Of a stretch of DNA of 64,000 nucleotides, positions 46,676 through 57,130 are shown piece by piece. Position 1 is the first letter of the stretch. Each line of letters starts with the position of its first letter. Source of the DNA: Rubripirellula reticaptiva (GTDB taxonomy: Bacteria > Planctomycetota > Planctomycetia > Pirellulales > Pirellulaceae); assembly GCF_007860175.1 (NCBI RefSeq), contig NZ_SJPX01000001.1, forward strand, positions 372,001 through 436,000, in the 5' to 3' direction. The notes under the pieces were generated by a model. That model was not told the DNA's origin. It worked only from the letters and a program-made list of their open reading frames with translations, and did no database searches. The position numbers and the translations under genes were made by a program.

Positions 46676-48202
46676 TCATTTCGCGCCGCGAGTTACTCGG
46701 ATCGTCAATTCACCTTGTCGCTGAATTTGATCGATCCGATCGGCAAATCCATTGAAATCTAGCAACATCGCTTGTCCCTGCGTGACCTCGCCCGACATCG
46801 CCGCGAGCTGCTGGTCGATGATCTTCAACTTTGCTTCCGCGGCGCGGCGTTGGCCATAGTCATTGGAACTCAAAAATCCACGCACTCTGGTTTGATCGAC
46901 CAACAAACCCGCGTGCCGATTCATGGCGACGCCTAGTGGGCGTGTGACCTGCAGCCTCATTTTCTTGATTCGGCTGATCGAAAACGGCGTATCCTTCAAA
47001 CCGGCAATCGTGAAAGTCCACTCACCGCTAACCGCAATCGAATTGTCTTCGGTTACTCGGATCAATCGAAGTTCGAGCTTTAACTCGTACATATCGTCAA
47101 AGACGATCTCAGTGGGCGAATCAAACGACAACTCACCCGGCTCTGGCGAAATCTTCGACGAGACAACCACTCCTGCGATGCCTTCAACGAAGAGCTGATC
47201 CTGGTCGGTGACGTCCTGCAAACGGTAAGCTCGCTTTGCTGAATCAATGTCAAGCTTGACGCCAATGACTTCCGACACTAGCGGGAAAGGACTCGAAGCC
47301 ATCTGGTCGGCACTGCGAAGCAGCATCTCATTGGCTCGGTTTCTCTCCGGTTCAACGACTGGATTCGGACGATCCGTCATCGAATTCTCGACGTCAGAAT
47401 CGGCAGCGACAGGATCTTGCTTGGTTGAAGTTGACATCGACTCGGTCGACGTCGGCGACTCGGACGCCATTGCCGAGTGCATACCGGATGAAGGCTCAAC
47501 CAAATTCGGCGAAGAAACAAGTGGCGACTCGGATTCTTCTTTTAGATCATTTGCAACGGGACCAGTCGACGAGACAACATCCAGCGGCGGATCACCATGA
47601 ACAACCGCGTTCCCTTGATCCGCGGGCGAGACATCGACCGCGACTTTAGTAACAGGCAACAGCAGCTTGCCGATGGCCTGCCTCAGGCGTGGGCTGCCAA
47701 CGAACAGCGACACCGGTAGCACCAGCAAGACAAATACTGAAACGAGTTGCGAAACCGCGGACTTCCACCGAAACGCCCGACGTTGCGGTCTGACAACAAC
47801 CGCGTCAGCACGTCCCAGAATCGCGACGTCCGAATCCACGGGCATCGGCAACGAAAGATCGGACAAGACTGGCGGGACTTCGTCGCGGACTGCCTGGCCC
47901 TCAAGTTCGCGACGCAAATCGGCGTCATATCTCGCCTTTTTGACCTCGTCACAGAGCGTCAGCCTTGCCAGAGAAACTTGGTTCGAAATCGACTCGGCAA
48001 CTTCGGCGTGTGGCCCATTGGCGGCGAAATGCAGCTCACTGAGGTGACGATCAGCCGCCTGGTTCATCAAATCAACATTCGACTCGAACAGCTCGACGCC
48101 CAGCAATCGATACAAATTGGGTGGCTGTTGGTCCGACGGAATCCCCAGCCACTCTTCAAGTGGGTCGAACGGTGGCGGATCGGATGACGGCAAGTCGGGC
48201 AC
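46676..48202 (-). CDS. Membrane protein with N-terminal J-domain-like region lacking HPD
   Basis: 508 residues. The N-terminus reads PPFDPLEEWLGIP then PNLYRLLGVELFESNVD, a pattern repeated in many planctomycete proteins and resembling helices I-II of DnaJ, ending KKARYDADLRREL. The His-Pro-Asp tripeptide needed to stimulate DnaK is absent, so it is unlikely to be an active Hsp40. A single membrane helix follows (VSQLVSVFVLLVLPVSLFVG, about 150-170). After it come a Ser/Glu-rich linker and a C-terminal region of about 190 residues with beta-strand character, which I do not recognise. The start is GTG 48202. Function unknown. Confidence 0.75.
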   Translation of the reverse strand: MPDLPSSDPPPFDPLEEWLGIPSDQQPPNLYRLLGVELFESNVDLMNQAADRHLSELHFAANGPHAEVAESISNQVSLARLTLCDEVKKARYDADLRRELEGQAVRDEVPPVLSDLSLPMPVDSDVAILGRADAVVVRPQRRAFRWKSAVSQLVSVFVLLVLPVSLFVGSPRLRQAIGKLLLPVTKVAVDVSPADQGNAVVHGDPPLDVVSSTGPVANDLKEESESPLVSSPNLVEPSSGMHSAMASESPTSTESMSTSTKQDPVAADSDVENSMTDRPNPVVEPERNRANEMLLRSADQMASSPFPLVSEVIGVKLDIDSAKRAYRLQDVTDQDQLFVEGIAGVVVSSKISPEPGELSFDSPTEIVFDDMYELKLELRLIRVTEDNSIAVSGEWTFTIAGLKDTPFSISRIKKMRLQVTRPLGVAMNRHAGLLVDQTRVRGFLSSNDYGQRRAAEAKLKIIDQQLAAMSGEVTQGQAMLLDFNGFADRIDQIQRQGELTIRVTRGAK

Positions 48203-48239
48203 GAATCAATATCAACTTTGGGGAACACTCAAACGCGAA

Positions 48240-49244
48240 TCATTCTACTTCGTTTCCAGCGTCACGGCTCCGCCTGAGCTTATTGATCGAACGCTGGATA
48301 TACTTGGCTTCGGATTCCAGATCAACCAATCGTTTTTCCAGCTTTGCAATCGCTCGATCAGGGTCTCGATGCAGGAAACGCTGGAAAACGTCTAACAGGA
48401 CGACCGCGCGAAGCGCCTTCACCGCGGTTCCTCGCAACCGATAAACCCGTGCCAATTTCGTCAACTGCTGGATCTTCAACAGTTTCGTCACCTTGGTCGC
48501 TCGCAACACTTGCAGCGACCGCAAGAAGGAAAAGATCGGCAACGAGATGATGGCCAAATCGATCCAGTGCTTTTTGCAGTACGCCAGTTTTTTTTCCGCG
48601 ACCGAGACCTTCAAAATAAACTCGAGCGCAAAAGCAAACCAGATCACGCCTGTTCCGATGTGCAAAATCAGACGCAGCCACGTGTACTCGGCAACCTGAG
48701 CCTTCAGGAAAAACTCGATCACCAATACCGGCAATATCATCAGCGCGATCACAATCATTGGAACGCTGAATCCGTGTTCCAATCGAATTCGCAGTCGACG
48801 ATTCGCTTGCCGCCACCCCAACCCAGGCAACCACAATCGGTAGTTCATTTCCGGACTGCGAGCACACATTCGTAGAGATGGGCAAATGCAAAAGAGCAAC
48901 CCGAACCAATGGTACTTGCGATTCTCTTCATTCCACGATCGGGTCAACCAGTGCCAAACCGATTCAGCGATCACAATCGGCCAAACCAAAGTCATCACAA
49001 TCGCTGCAACATCGATGAAACGGTGATCGATCACATCATCGGTCAACACGGATCGCAAACGCGTCGCCTCAGGACTCGATGGATCAATCATCGTGAGCGC
49101 GTTTTCGCTCAGATCGGGAACATCAACCCAGACGACCACCAGGACGGCCTGGCAGACCAAGAACGCCAACGACATCGCGAACATCGCCGGAGCTGTGCGG
49201 CAGGCGATCGAACGGTGGAGCACGTTTCGGTGAAATCGATTCAT
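48240..49244 (-). CDS. Voltage-sensor-domain protein without a pore
   Basis: 334 residues with about six membrane segments. Residues 161-280 match the voltage-sensor module of ion channels: S1 at about 161-180, S2 with acidic E208 in FALEFILKV, S3 with D229 in KKHWIDLAIISLP, and S4 with basic residues at every third position (R242, R248, K251, K254, K257, then K263). After S4 there is no S5-pore-S6 and no TxGYG filter; instead the protein ends in a charged helix likely to form a coiled coil (about 290-325). That layout recalls the proton channel Hv1, whose voltage sensor is itself the pore. Two extra N-terminal helices lie at about 21-41 and 77-100. The activity is not proven. Confidence 0.75.
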   Translation of the reverse strand: MNRFHRNVLHRSIACRTAPAMFAMSLAFLVCQAVLVVVWVDVPDLSENALTMIDPSSPEATRLRSVLTDDVIDHRFIDVAAIVMTLVWPIVIAESVWHWLTRSWNEENRKYHWFGLLFCICPSLRMCARSPEMNYRLWLPGLGWRQANRRLRIRLEHGFSVPMIVIALMILPVLVIEFFLKAQVAEYTWLRLILHIGTGVIWFAFALEFILKVSVAEKKLAYCKKHWIDLAIISLPIFSFLRSLQVLRATKVTKLLKIQQLTKLARVYRLRGTAVKALRAVVLLDVFQRFLHRDPDRAIAKLEKRLVDLESEAKYIQRSINKLRRSRDAGNEVE

Positions 49245-49323
49245 CCTATTCCCCTAGGCCGAAACGATCTCGTAACGGGGCGTCGAAAATCTAAAATCGA
49301 CCGACGATTTCAGCAGACCACTG

Positions 49324-49704
49324 CTACGAAGCCTTTACGGTAACGTAAGCCATTCGCAGTGCATGGAGGGCTTCGGAGAGCATCTTCGACTCTTCCTTTG
49401 ACAAATTGCCCTTGGTTTTTTCACCCAGCATTTCCAGAGTGTCGATGTAATGCTTCGCGTATGCCTTGTTGACCGGCGGCTTTTCCATTGACGGATCGGG
49501 CACTTGGCCAAGCGTTGCCATGCCTTGCGTGAACAGCATCGACACCAACATCTCGAACGAAGCCGGCGGCATTTTTTCCATGGCAGCCGCACCTTCATCG
49601 GCAGCAGCCATGGCTTCCGCGACGGCCTCTTCAGCGCTGAATTGGTCGTCGCTGGCCTGGTCGTCGCTAAGCTGATCGTCTTGCGACTTGTCGTCGTTAC
49701 TCAT
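49324..49704 (-). CDS. DUF1844 protein
   Basis: 126 residues. The N-terminus is acidic and repetitive (SQDDQLSDDQASDDQFSAEE). The DUF1844 core follows: ASFEMLVSMLFTQGMATLGQ, then NKAYAKHYIDTLEMLGEKT and a helical C-terminus ending LHALRMAYV. The family is small, widespread in planctomycetes and some other phyla, and without known function. ATG 49704 follows GAGAGAG closely. It is 46 bases downstream of pyrG on the same strand and probably in the same transcript. Confidence 0.88.
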   Translation of the reverse strand: MSNDDKSQDDQLSDDQASDDQFSAEEAVAEAMAAADEGAAAMEKMPPASFEMLVSMLFTQGMATLGQVPDPSMEKPPVNKAYAKHYIDTLEMLGEKTKGNLSKEESKMLSEALHALRMAYVTVKAS

Positions 49705-49750
49705 GGGAAACTCTCTCTCTAGCAATGGAAACTTGTCGATGGAGACACCT

Positions 49751-51403
<1,653 letters not shown>

Positions 51404-51461
51404 TCATAGCGAACCGATCCTGATTTGTGACCGGGCTATTTGATGGAGTTTCGCCCGTCCG

Positions 51462-53618
51462 TCAGAACAATTGCCCCGGCAAGCCGTCAAAATCGCGATC
51501 TTCCGCCATTGTGCTGCCTAGAGAATCCCAGCCATGAGGGCCACCAATCGAAATTGACCATATTGCAGCATCGATCAGTCCCAGACGTCGCTCGGCGGCG
51601 GCTTCCCCTTCGCCGCTGACCTGTTGCCGGCCGATTTCGTTGATCACGACCAACGCATCCAGGGCCGTGATCGCCACGTCCTGATTGGCGTTGTAGTAAT
51701 AATCCTGCCGCAGAGACGACAATCCCGATGGCGAGTTCAGGTCATATTCGGGCAACCCGATCGTTCCACCGCCCCGGCTCAGGGCGTTAATAACCAGCAG
51801 TGCGTCCAGCCCGCTGACCGCACCGTTCCCGTCCACATCGTAAGGATTGGCTGGGTTCACGTAGCGAGATGTAATCTGCACCGTCAATTCGATTGCGGCC
51901 GAGTTTCCGGCGACGTCTTCGCCGACGACCGTAAAGCTCTGGACGCCTCGCACTGACGACGGTGGTGTCCACTGCAGCAAACCAGCCGCTGGATCAATCG
52001 TCATCAATTCGGGGCCATCGACAATCGACCACCTAGAAATCACCTCATCCGCTGCCATCGCCGCAGCAATCGGCTCGCCCGCAAAACCATGCGTGGGCAA
52101 AGCGACGGTGTCGATCATCGGCGCGGTTCGATCAATGTTCACCACCAGCGCCGACGACGAACCACTGACCAAGCTTCCGACTCGGCTGCGCGCAACCAGT
52201 GAATACTCACCACTTTGCAGTGACTCAGGAAAATCCCAAGTCACTACGACCACCCCAGAATCAGCCGACGTCGTTGCCAACACCTCGCCGGTATTCGAAT
52301 CCACCAACTCGATCAACGCGCCCGCGGTGGCTTCCGAAACAGTCGTCGTCAAAGCTTGGTGATTGACACTTTCAAGAACCGGCGACGACGGAACGAGAAG
52401 CGAATCAATGAACTGCAGTTGAAACGCCTGAATGTCGTACGGCAAATTGTTTGCGACTGCGGACGTCACACCGAACAGAAAATCAATCGTGCCGGTGAAA
52501 CCAGCGGCCGGCGTGATTTCGAAGATGCCAGTGACTGGATCCAGCGACGCTGTACTACCAAAAGAGTCACTGGAATACTGACCAGCAAACGCAACCGCAT
52601 CCGATTCCAGGTCGATTGCTTCCAGCGTCAATGAATAGGTTTCATTCGATGACGCCAAGACCTGCGGCGGAATCGGCTTTAAGAACGGATTAGCATTCAC
52701 AGCATCCGCGACCGTGCTGACCACAAACGTTTGCGAAACGGAATTCCCGTCTTGGTCCGTCACCTGAACCGTCACATCGACCTGCACATCAGCCGCCAGT
52801 GCTCGCAGCATGACGACTGAATTCTCCACATCATCAAACACGTCGATTGTTCGAATGACCACATCAGTCAGAGGTTTGCTGGTGACGCTGTCCACCGGTG
52901 TTTTACTGATTGCTTTGCGGACGTCGAACCCTTCGACCAGTTGACCAAAAATGGAATGATTGAAGTCCAAATGTCGGGTATCGGTTGCGGTGACAAAGAA
53001 CTGTGAGTTGTTCGTGTCATCAGATGTCTTTGCGAATGACAAAATGCCTTCGCGGTTGTGCTGGAGATCGGGATGGAACTCGTCATCGAAATCGGCCAAA
53101 TCGGATCCGCTGGTTCCTGTGGCCGTTGGATCGCCGGCCTGCAATACAAAACCATCGATCACCCGGTGAAATAATATCCCGTCATAGAACCCAGCCTCTG
53201 CCAACTCAATCACACGCCCCGACGCTCGCGGAGCACGCTGCTCGAACAACTCGAAGACCATCTCGCCGAAGTTCTCGACGTCGACGCGGATCGATCGGTT
53301 ACCCGAGATCACGACTGCTTCAACCAAGGCCGGGTTGCTGACCGTGACGGTTGTGGTCAGCGGTCCGCCAGACGCGCCCGCGGCATCAATGGGAATGTGC
53401 AGCGGGCTGCCCATTTCAACTGTTTGATCGGCGATCAATTGAAAACTGGGGGCGTCCGTAGTTTCGCCTTCTGCCTTAGCAACGATTCTGCTGGCAGCCC
53501 AAACATCGCTGGCCAAAGCTGGCGGAAGATCCCAGTCGCCGGCCAACAACCGCCTAGCTTCAAGGTTTTCGAGTCGCAAATGGCGTCTCAATCGAGATCG
53601 AAAAGAAGTCACAGGCAT
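51462..53618 (-). CDS. Secreted cyclophilin-type prolyl isomerase fused to dockerin
   Basis: 718 residues from ATG 53618, the only ATG before the motif; a TTG at 53669 would add 17. The N-terminus carries the export motif NLEARRLLAGD. A cyclophilin domain occupies about residues 110-265: GILFHRVIDGFVLQAGDP (catalytic Arg152), NNSQFFVTATDTRHLDFNHS (Gln206, Phe208, His221) and FGQLVEGFDV. The Trp of the cyclosporin pocket is not conserved. Ig/cadherin-like modules follow, then two dockerin-type repeats, PYDVDGNGAVSGLDALLVIN and YYNANQDVAITALDALVVIN. It catalyses prolyl cis-trans isomerisation if active, outside the cytoplasm. It lies between kdsB and pyrG on the same strand. Confidence 0.9.
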   Translation of the reverse strand: MPVTSFRSRLRRHLRLENLEARRLLAGDWDLPPALASDVWAASRIVAKAEGETTDAPSFQLIADQTVEMGSPLHIPIDAAGASGGPLTTTVTVSNPALVEAVVISGNRSIRVDVENFGEMVFELFEQRAPRASGRVIELAEAGFYDGILFHRVIDGFVLQAGDPTATGTSGSDLADFDDEFHPDLQHNREGILSFAKTSDDTNNSQFFVTATDTRHLDFNHSIFGQLVEGFDVRKAISKTPVDSVTSKPLTDVVIRTIDVFDDVENSVVMLRALAADVQVDVTVQVTDQDGNSVSQTFVVSTVADAVNANPFLKPIPPQVLASSNETYSLTLEAIDLESDAVAFAGQYSSDSFGSTASLDPVTGIFEITPAAGFTGTIDFLFGVTSAVANNLPYDIQAFQLQFIDSLLVPSSPVLESVNHQALTTTVSEATAGALIELVDSNTGEVLATTSADSGVVVVTWDFPESLQSGEYSLVARSRVGSLVSGSSSALVVNIDRTAPMIDTVALPTHGFAGEPIAAAMAADEVISRWSIVDGPELMTIDPAAGLLQWTPPSSVRGVQSFTVVGEDVAGNSAAIELTVQITSRYVNPANPYDVDGNGAVSGLDALLVINALSRGGGTIGLPEYDLNSPSGLSSLRQDYYYNANQDVAITALDALVVINEIGRQQVSGEGEAAAERRLGLIDAAIWSISIGGPHGWDSLGSTMAEDRDFDGLPGQLF

Positions 53619-53678
53619 CACGCTGGCTTGGTCCAAGTCACGTCGAACGAGAATGCGTCGAAAGTACAAACTCAGTGT

Positions 53679-53710
53679 AGTTTGAAAGAGACAAAATGAG
53701 TTTGAAAGAA
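53679..53710. repeat. Two-copy 20-bp direct repeat in the kdsB-cyclophilin spacer
   Basis: AGTTTGAAAGAG at 53679 recurs as AGTTTGAAAGAA at 53699, a 20-base period, and the bases following each are also similar (ACAAAATG, ATCAAATC). It lies in the 114-base gap between kdsB and the cyclophilin fusion. On the transcribed strand it is CTTTCAAACT. It could be regulatory or plain duplication. Confidence 0.5.
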
Positions 53711-53732
53711 ATCAAATCCGACCGCTCACACT

Positions 53733-54554
53733 TCAACGCCTTGCCAGTCGCGTTGCAAACGCCTGCAGGTCAGATTCGGTATCAATTCCCGCAGTCGCCG
53801 ACTCGACTCGGGCAACCAATATCCGCTTGCCAGCTTCGATCGCCCGTAACTGCTCAAGCCTTTCCGTCATCTCCAATACACTCGGCGACTGCTGCGCAAA
53901 CCAACTCAAAAATTCTCGACGATACGCGTAGATCCCCAAGTGGTGCCAGTAGATCGGCGGCTCGGCATCTAGCATTGATTCCGGCGATGCATCACGAGAG
54001 TGAGGAACTACAGCGCGGCTAAAATAGACCGCCCTGCCCTTCCCTGTCTGGCCCCCATTTTCGGATGACTGGTCGCGAGTGGATTCACCGCCATTGGATT
54101 CGTATCCCGCCATCACGATCTTCACGCACGAAGGCGAGCTCAGCCTTTCAAGATCACGGATCGGTGTCCCGGCCGTCGCCATGTCGGCGGCCTGATCATC
54201 GATCAACAGCTTGGCAACGGAATCGATGGTCTCGGGATCGATCTCAGGCTCGTCGCCCTGGACGTTGACGAAAACGTCAACGCTAGGAAACTGGCTGGCG
54301 ACCTCGGCGATGCGGTCGGTGCCGCTGGCGTGATCAACACGTGTCATGACCCACTTCCCGCCAAAAACATCGACTTCACGAGCCATCCGCTCATCATCGA
54401 CCGCGATGACGACCGCTTTGGCAAGCTTGGACTGCAAGGCAGCTTCGTAGGTGTATTGCAGCACCGATTTACCGCTTACTTTGCGCAGCAACTTCTCTGG
54501 CAACCGAGTCGAGGCAAGCCGAGCGGGGATGACAATCTGGCAATTTACAGGCAT
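53733..54554 (-). CDS. kdsB: 3-deoxy-manno-octulosonate cytidylyltransferase (CMP-KDO synthetase)
   Basis: Activates KDO with CTP for lipid A-core assembly, so this organism keeps an LPS pathway. The 273 residues include the nucleotide-binding IPARLASTRLPEKLL, the metal and sugar region TRVDHASGTDRIAEV, NVQGDEPEI, and the C-terminal YWHHLGIYAYRREFL and LEQLRAIEAG. Residues 149-172 (54039-54110) are a Gly/Ser/Glu-rich insertion absent from typical KdsB, just before AVYFSRAVVPHSRD. The ATG at 54554 is selected because MPVNCQIVIPARLAS is the standard N-terminus. It is divergent from the symporter gene and first in the kdsB-cyclophilin-pyrG-DUF1844 run. Confidence 0.95.
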   Translation of the reverse strand: MPVNCQIVIPARLASTRLPEKLLRKVSGKSVLQYTYEAALQSKLAKAVVIAVDDERMAREVDVFGGKWVMTRVDHASGTDRIAEVASQFPSVDVFVNVQGDEPEIDPETIDSVAKLLIDDQAADMATAGTPIRDLERLSSPSCVKIVMAGYESNGGESTRDQSSENGGQTGKGRAVYFSRAVVPHSRDASPESMLDAEPPIYWHHLGIYAYRREFLSWFAQQSPSVLEMTERLEQLRAIEAGKRILVARVESATAGIDTESDLQAFATRLARR

Positions 54555-54764
54555 GGCGAACTCTTGATCCGAAAGGACGACAAGGCGAAACGGCAGCGAT
54601 GCGAGAGTCGCAAGCGTCAAAATGTAAGCGCTGATTCGGCCGGGTGCGATCCACTGGCATAAAGTTGGGCCGAACGCCGACAACGGGACTCGGCGAATGG
54701 CTGGATTTCGCTACATTGTCGTGGCGTTTTTGGTTTAACCATCTCACTTTGGCTCGCCCCGCTT

Positions 54765-56273
54765 ATGCCCACTGAATCCGCATTGCCTTCGGGGATGGAA
54801 AGCATCTTCGCCGGCGCCTTGATCGTCTACCTGATCGCCCTGTACGGGATCGGGTTCCTCGCTCAGCGGCGTGTCAAGAATGTCGAAGACTTTGTCCTGG
54901 CCGGTCGCCGACTGCCAACTTCACTGGCCACGATCACAATCATCGCAACCTGGTTCGGCGCAGAATCGTTGATGACGACCGCCGACGAAGTCGGCAACGA
55001 AGGGCTGCGCAAAGCGATGCTCGATCCTATCGGCATCTCTCTTTGTTTGCTGCTAGCAGGCCTGTTCGTCGCTGGCCCCATGTGGCGAATGGGGATCCTG
55101 ACCATCCCCGACTTTTTCAATCGTCGCTACGGCAAGACCGCTGAAATCCTGTCTTCATTGATCATCGTGCCAAGTTACTTTGGCTGGGTCGCGGCCCAAT
55201 TCGTAGCACTCGCGCAGCTTCTCGATGTGTTTTTTGGCATCCCTAAAGAATGGGGCATCACAGCGGTTGCGACACTGGGAACCGGCTACACCTTGCTGGG
55301 CGGAATGTGGACAATCACGTGGACCGACGCGATCCAGATGACATTTATCCTGATCGGACTGATTCTGCTAGGTCATGCGATCCTGGTCGAACTTGGCGAC
55401 GGCAGCATGTCAGCCGGATTGTCAGTTATGCAGACCGACATCCCCGACGAACGTTGGCGGATCGCCGACCCACCGACGTTTTGGCGAGACACACTCACTG
55501 CGATCAGCGCGCTGGCGATCGGTGCGCTCGGTAACCTGCCCATGCAGGATTTAATGCAGCGAATCTTTTCTGCCAAGAGCGATACCGTCGCCTCGCGTGC
55601 CTGTCTATGGGCGGCAGCTGGATACTTGGTCATGGGCATTTTGCCCGTCGGCACAGGCATGGCAGCACACTTGCTGTTGCCGCAGCAGAGCGGCGACTTT
55701 GACGGAGTCGTGTTGCTGGTTGCCAGCAAGCTGCTGAATCCGATTTTGCTATTGGTATTCTTTCTAGCAATCGTTTCAGCAGTCCTGTCGACCATCGTCA
55801 GCGCTGTGATGGCGCCGGCGGCGGTGATGGCGCACAACTTGGCCGAACCGGTTTGGCGACGATCCCAAGAAACGGCGCCGACCCAGCAAGGATTACTGTG
55901 GCTACAGCGGATCGCCATCGTGATCGTCACGATGGCTTCGGCGTGGTTGGCATACAAGGGCGAAGGCGCCTACGAGCTAGTGCAAGGATCGTACTCAATG
56001 CCACTGGTCAGTTTGTTTGTGCCATTCATCATCGGCATCCACTTCAAGCACGCTCCACCACTGGCGGCGATCCTAGCAATCGTGTTTGGGATTACACCAT
56101 GGTGCCTGCACATGTTGATCGGCTGGGAAATTTTCTTCGAACCATGGCTCGAAGCCGCCGGGCTTCCAATCCCGCACGAACTTGCCGGCACCCTCTGCAG
56201 CCTGATTGGCTTCCTGATTGGCGCGGCACTTGGCCGCGCCCAAAACACGGACACCCAAACGTCTGCTTTGTAA
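54765..56273 (+). CDS. Sodium:solute symporter (SSS family)
   Basis: 502-residue inner-membrane transporter with about 13 hydrophobic helices. Family features are the N-terminal AQRRVKNVEDFVLAGRRLPT, the unwound first helix and sodium-site region ITIIATWFGAESLMTTADE, LTIPDFFNRRYGK, GGMWTITWTDAIQM, LPMQDLMQRIFSAKS and SAVLSTIVSAVMAPAAVMAHN. It is a Na+-coupled uptake system; the substrate (sugar, amino acid or other solute) cannot be told. ATG 54765 is chosen; ATG 54795 is an alternative. It is divergent from kdsB with 210 bases between starts. Confidence 0.93.
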   Translation: MPTESALPSGMESIFAGALIVYLIALYGIGFLAQRRVKNVEDFVLAGRRLPTSLATITIIATWFGAESLMTTADEVGNEGLRKAMLDPIGISLCLLLAGLFVAGPMWRMGILTIPDFFNRRYGKTAEILSSLIIVPSYFGWVAAQFVALAQLLDVFFGIPKEWGITAVATLGTGYTLLGGMWTITWTDAIQMTFILIGLILLGHAILVELGDGSMSAGLSVMQTDIPDERWRIADPPTFWRDTLTAISALAIGALGNLPMQDLMQRIFSAKSDTVASRACLWAAAGYLVMGILPVGTGMAAHLLLPQQSGDFDGVVLLVASKLLNPILLLVFFLAIVSAVLSTIVSAVMAPAAVMAHNLAEPVWRRSQETAPTQQGLLWLQRIAIVIVTMASAWLAYKGEGAYELVQGSYSMPLVSLFVPFIIGIHFKHAPPLAAILAIVFGITPWCLHMLIGWEIFFEPWLEAAGLPIPHELAGTLCSLIGFLIGAALGRAQNTDTQTSAL

Positions 56274-56712
56274 CGACCAAGTCCTCGCGACTCATGTCGT
56301 AGGTGACCGACTTCCAATCAACCCAGTTCACTCGCACAGCGTTGTCATCGTGGAACTGCACGACGGTAACCCCGCACCACCGTCCCACGGAACATGCAAG
56401 CAACTTCGTGCCAACCGTCACGGGCGTTTTGGAATCTACGAGAGTGCCATCATCCGCCAGCGGAATTGCGATCGGATAACGTTTCAGTTTCGATCGGTTG
56501 ACGAGGCTCTTGTTGGTAGGTCCGAGACCGACAAATACGGTGTGGATCGATCGCCACCTACAGTAGACGGACGCGAGATTTCGTCCCAGGGTGCAACATC
56601 GGTGAAAGTAGATTTTTTCACCGCCGGCATTTGCGAGTTCATGCGTACCGTGTCCAAGTAATCCAACGGGGGCACCTCCGTGACACGTGCGTGTCGCTGA
56701 GACCGATCCGCG
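56272..56712 (-). pseudogene. Start-less fragment of a Tudor/SH3-like domain protein
   Basis: The reverse strand is open from 56712 and contains no ATG and no other usual start until a GTG at 56421. Its end reads RYPIAIPLADDGTLVDS, then VTVGTKLLACSVGRWCGVTV, then VRVNWVDWKSVTYDMSREDL, a small beta-barrel pattern (DDxxVRVNWxxW...DMxREDLxV) familiar from planctomycete proteins. The domain ends at 56272, at the symporter stop, and the frame then runs on antisense into the symporter gene to a stop at 56092. A neighbouring frame (about 56484-56801) reads plausibly just upstream, ending SDLPTRASSTDRN at a stop where this frame picks up. I infer a frameshifted remnant. A sequencing error is also possible. 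Confidence 0.4.
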
Positions 56713-56923
56713 TCAGCGTCAGTGCCATAACAGAAATCGCCAGCAACAACGAAAAGCAGTATCCCGTCGTCACCACGCATGCCATGCCGACGTAACGGCA
56801 CAGTACCGCAGCAACGGTGACAATCGATAAAACCCCAACCAAGGATGCAACGATGCCCGCCAAACCAGACGGAGTCGAAAAAGCCGTTTGATCAATGCTC
56901 GGATTGTTGCTGACCTTGCTCAT
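56639..56923 (-). CDS. Small membrane protein, possibly the 5' part of a broken gene
   Basis: 94 residues from ATG 56923: MSKVSNNPSIDQTAFSTPSG followed by two hydrophobic helices (LAGIVASLVGVLSIVTVAAV and MACVVTTGYCFSLLLAISVM) and a short basic tail. Not recognised. It precedes and overlaps the fragment listed at 56272-56712 on the same strand. The three reading frames in succession could be one frameshifted gene: a two-helix anchor, a short linker and a C-terminal Tudor/SH3-like domain. Alternatively it is an independent small membrane protein. Confidence 0.5.
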   Translation of the reverse strand: MSKVSNNPSIDQTAFSTPSGLAGIVASLVGVLSIVTVAAVLCRYVGMACVVTTGYCFSLLLAISVMALTLTRIGLSDTHVSRRCPRWITWTRYA

Positions 56924-57130
56924 CAAGGGCTCTCCCCTCTCACGACTTTGCCAACTGGATCCTGTGTCCCCACCCAGTTGTGGCACTAGAAATCGCCCTA
57001 AAACCTGGGATTGCGACAACCAGCTTAAACAACCCACCTGCCTGAAGCACCGAAACCAAGCATTATTGCCGCTTCATCGTCACTCACTTCATCGAAACTC
57101 CATCAACAGCGGCCATCTCCTCACTCACCA

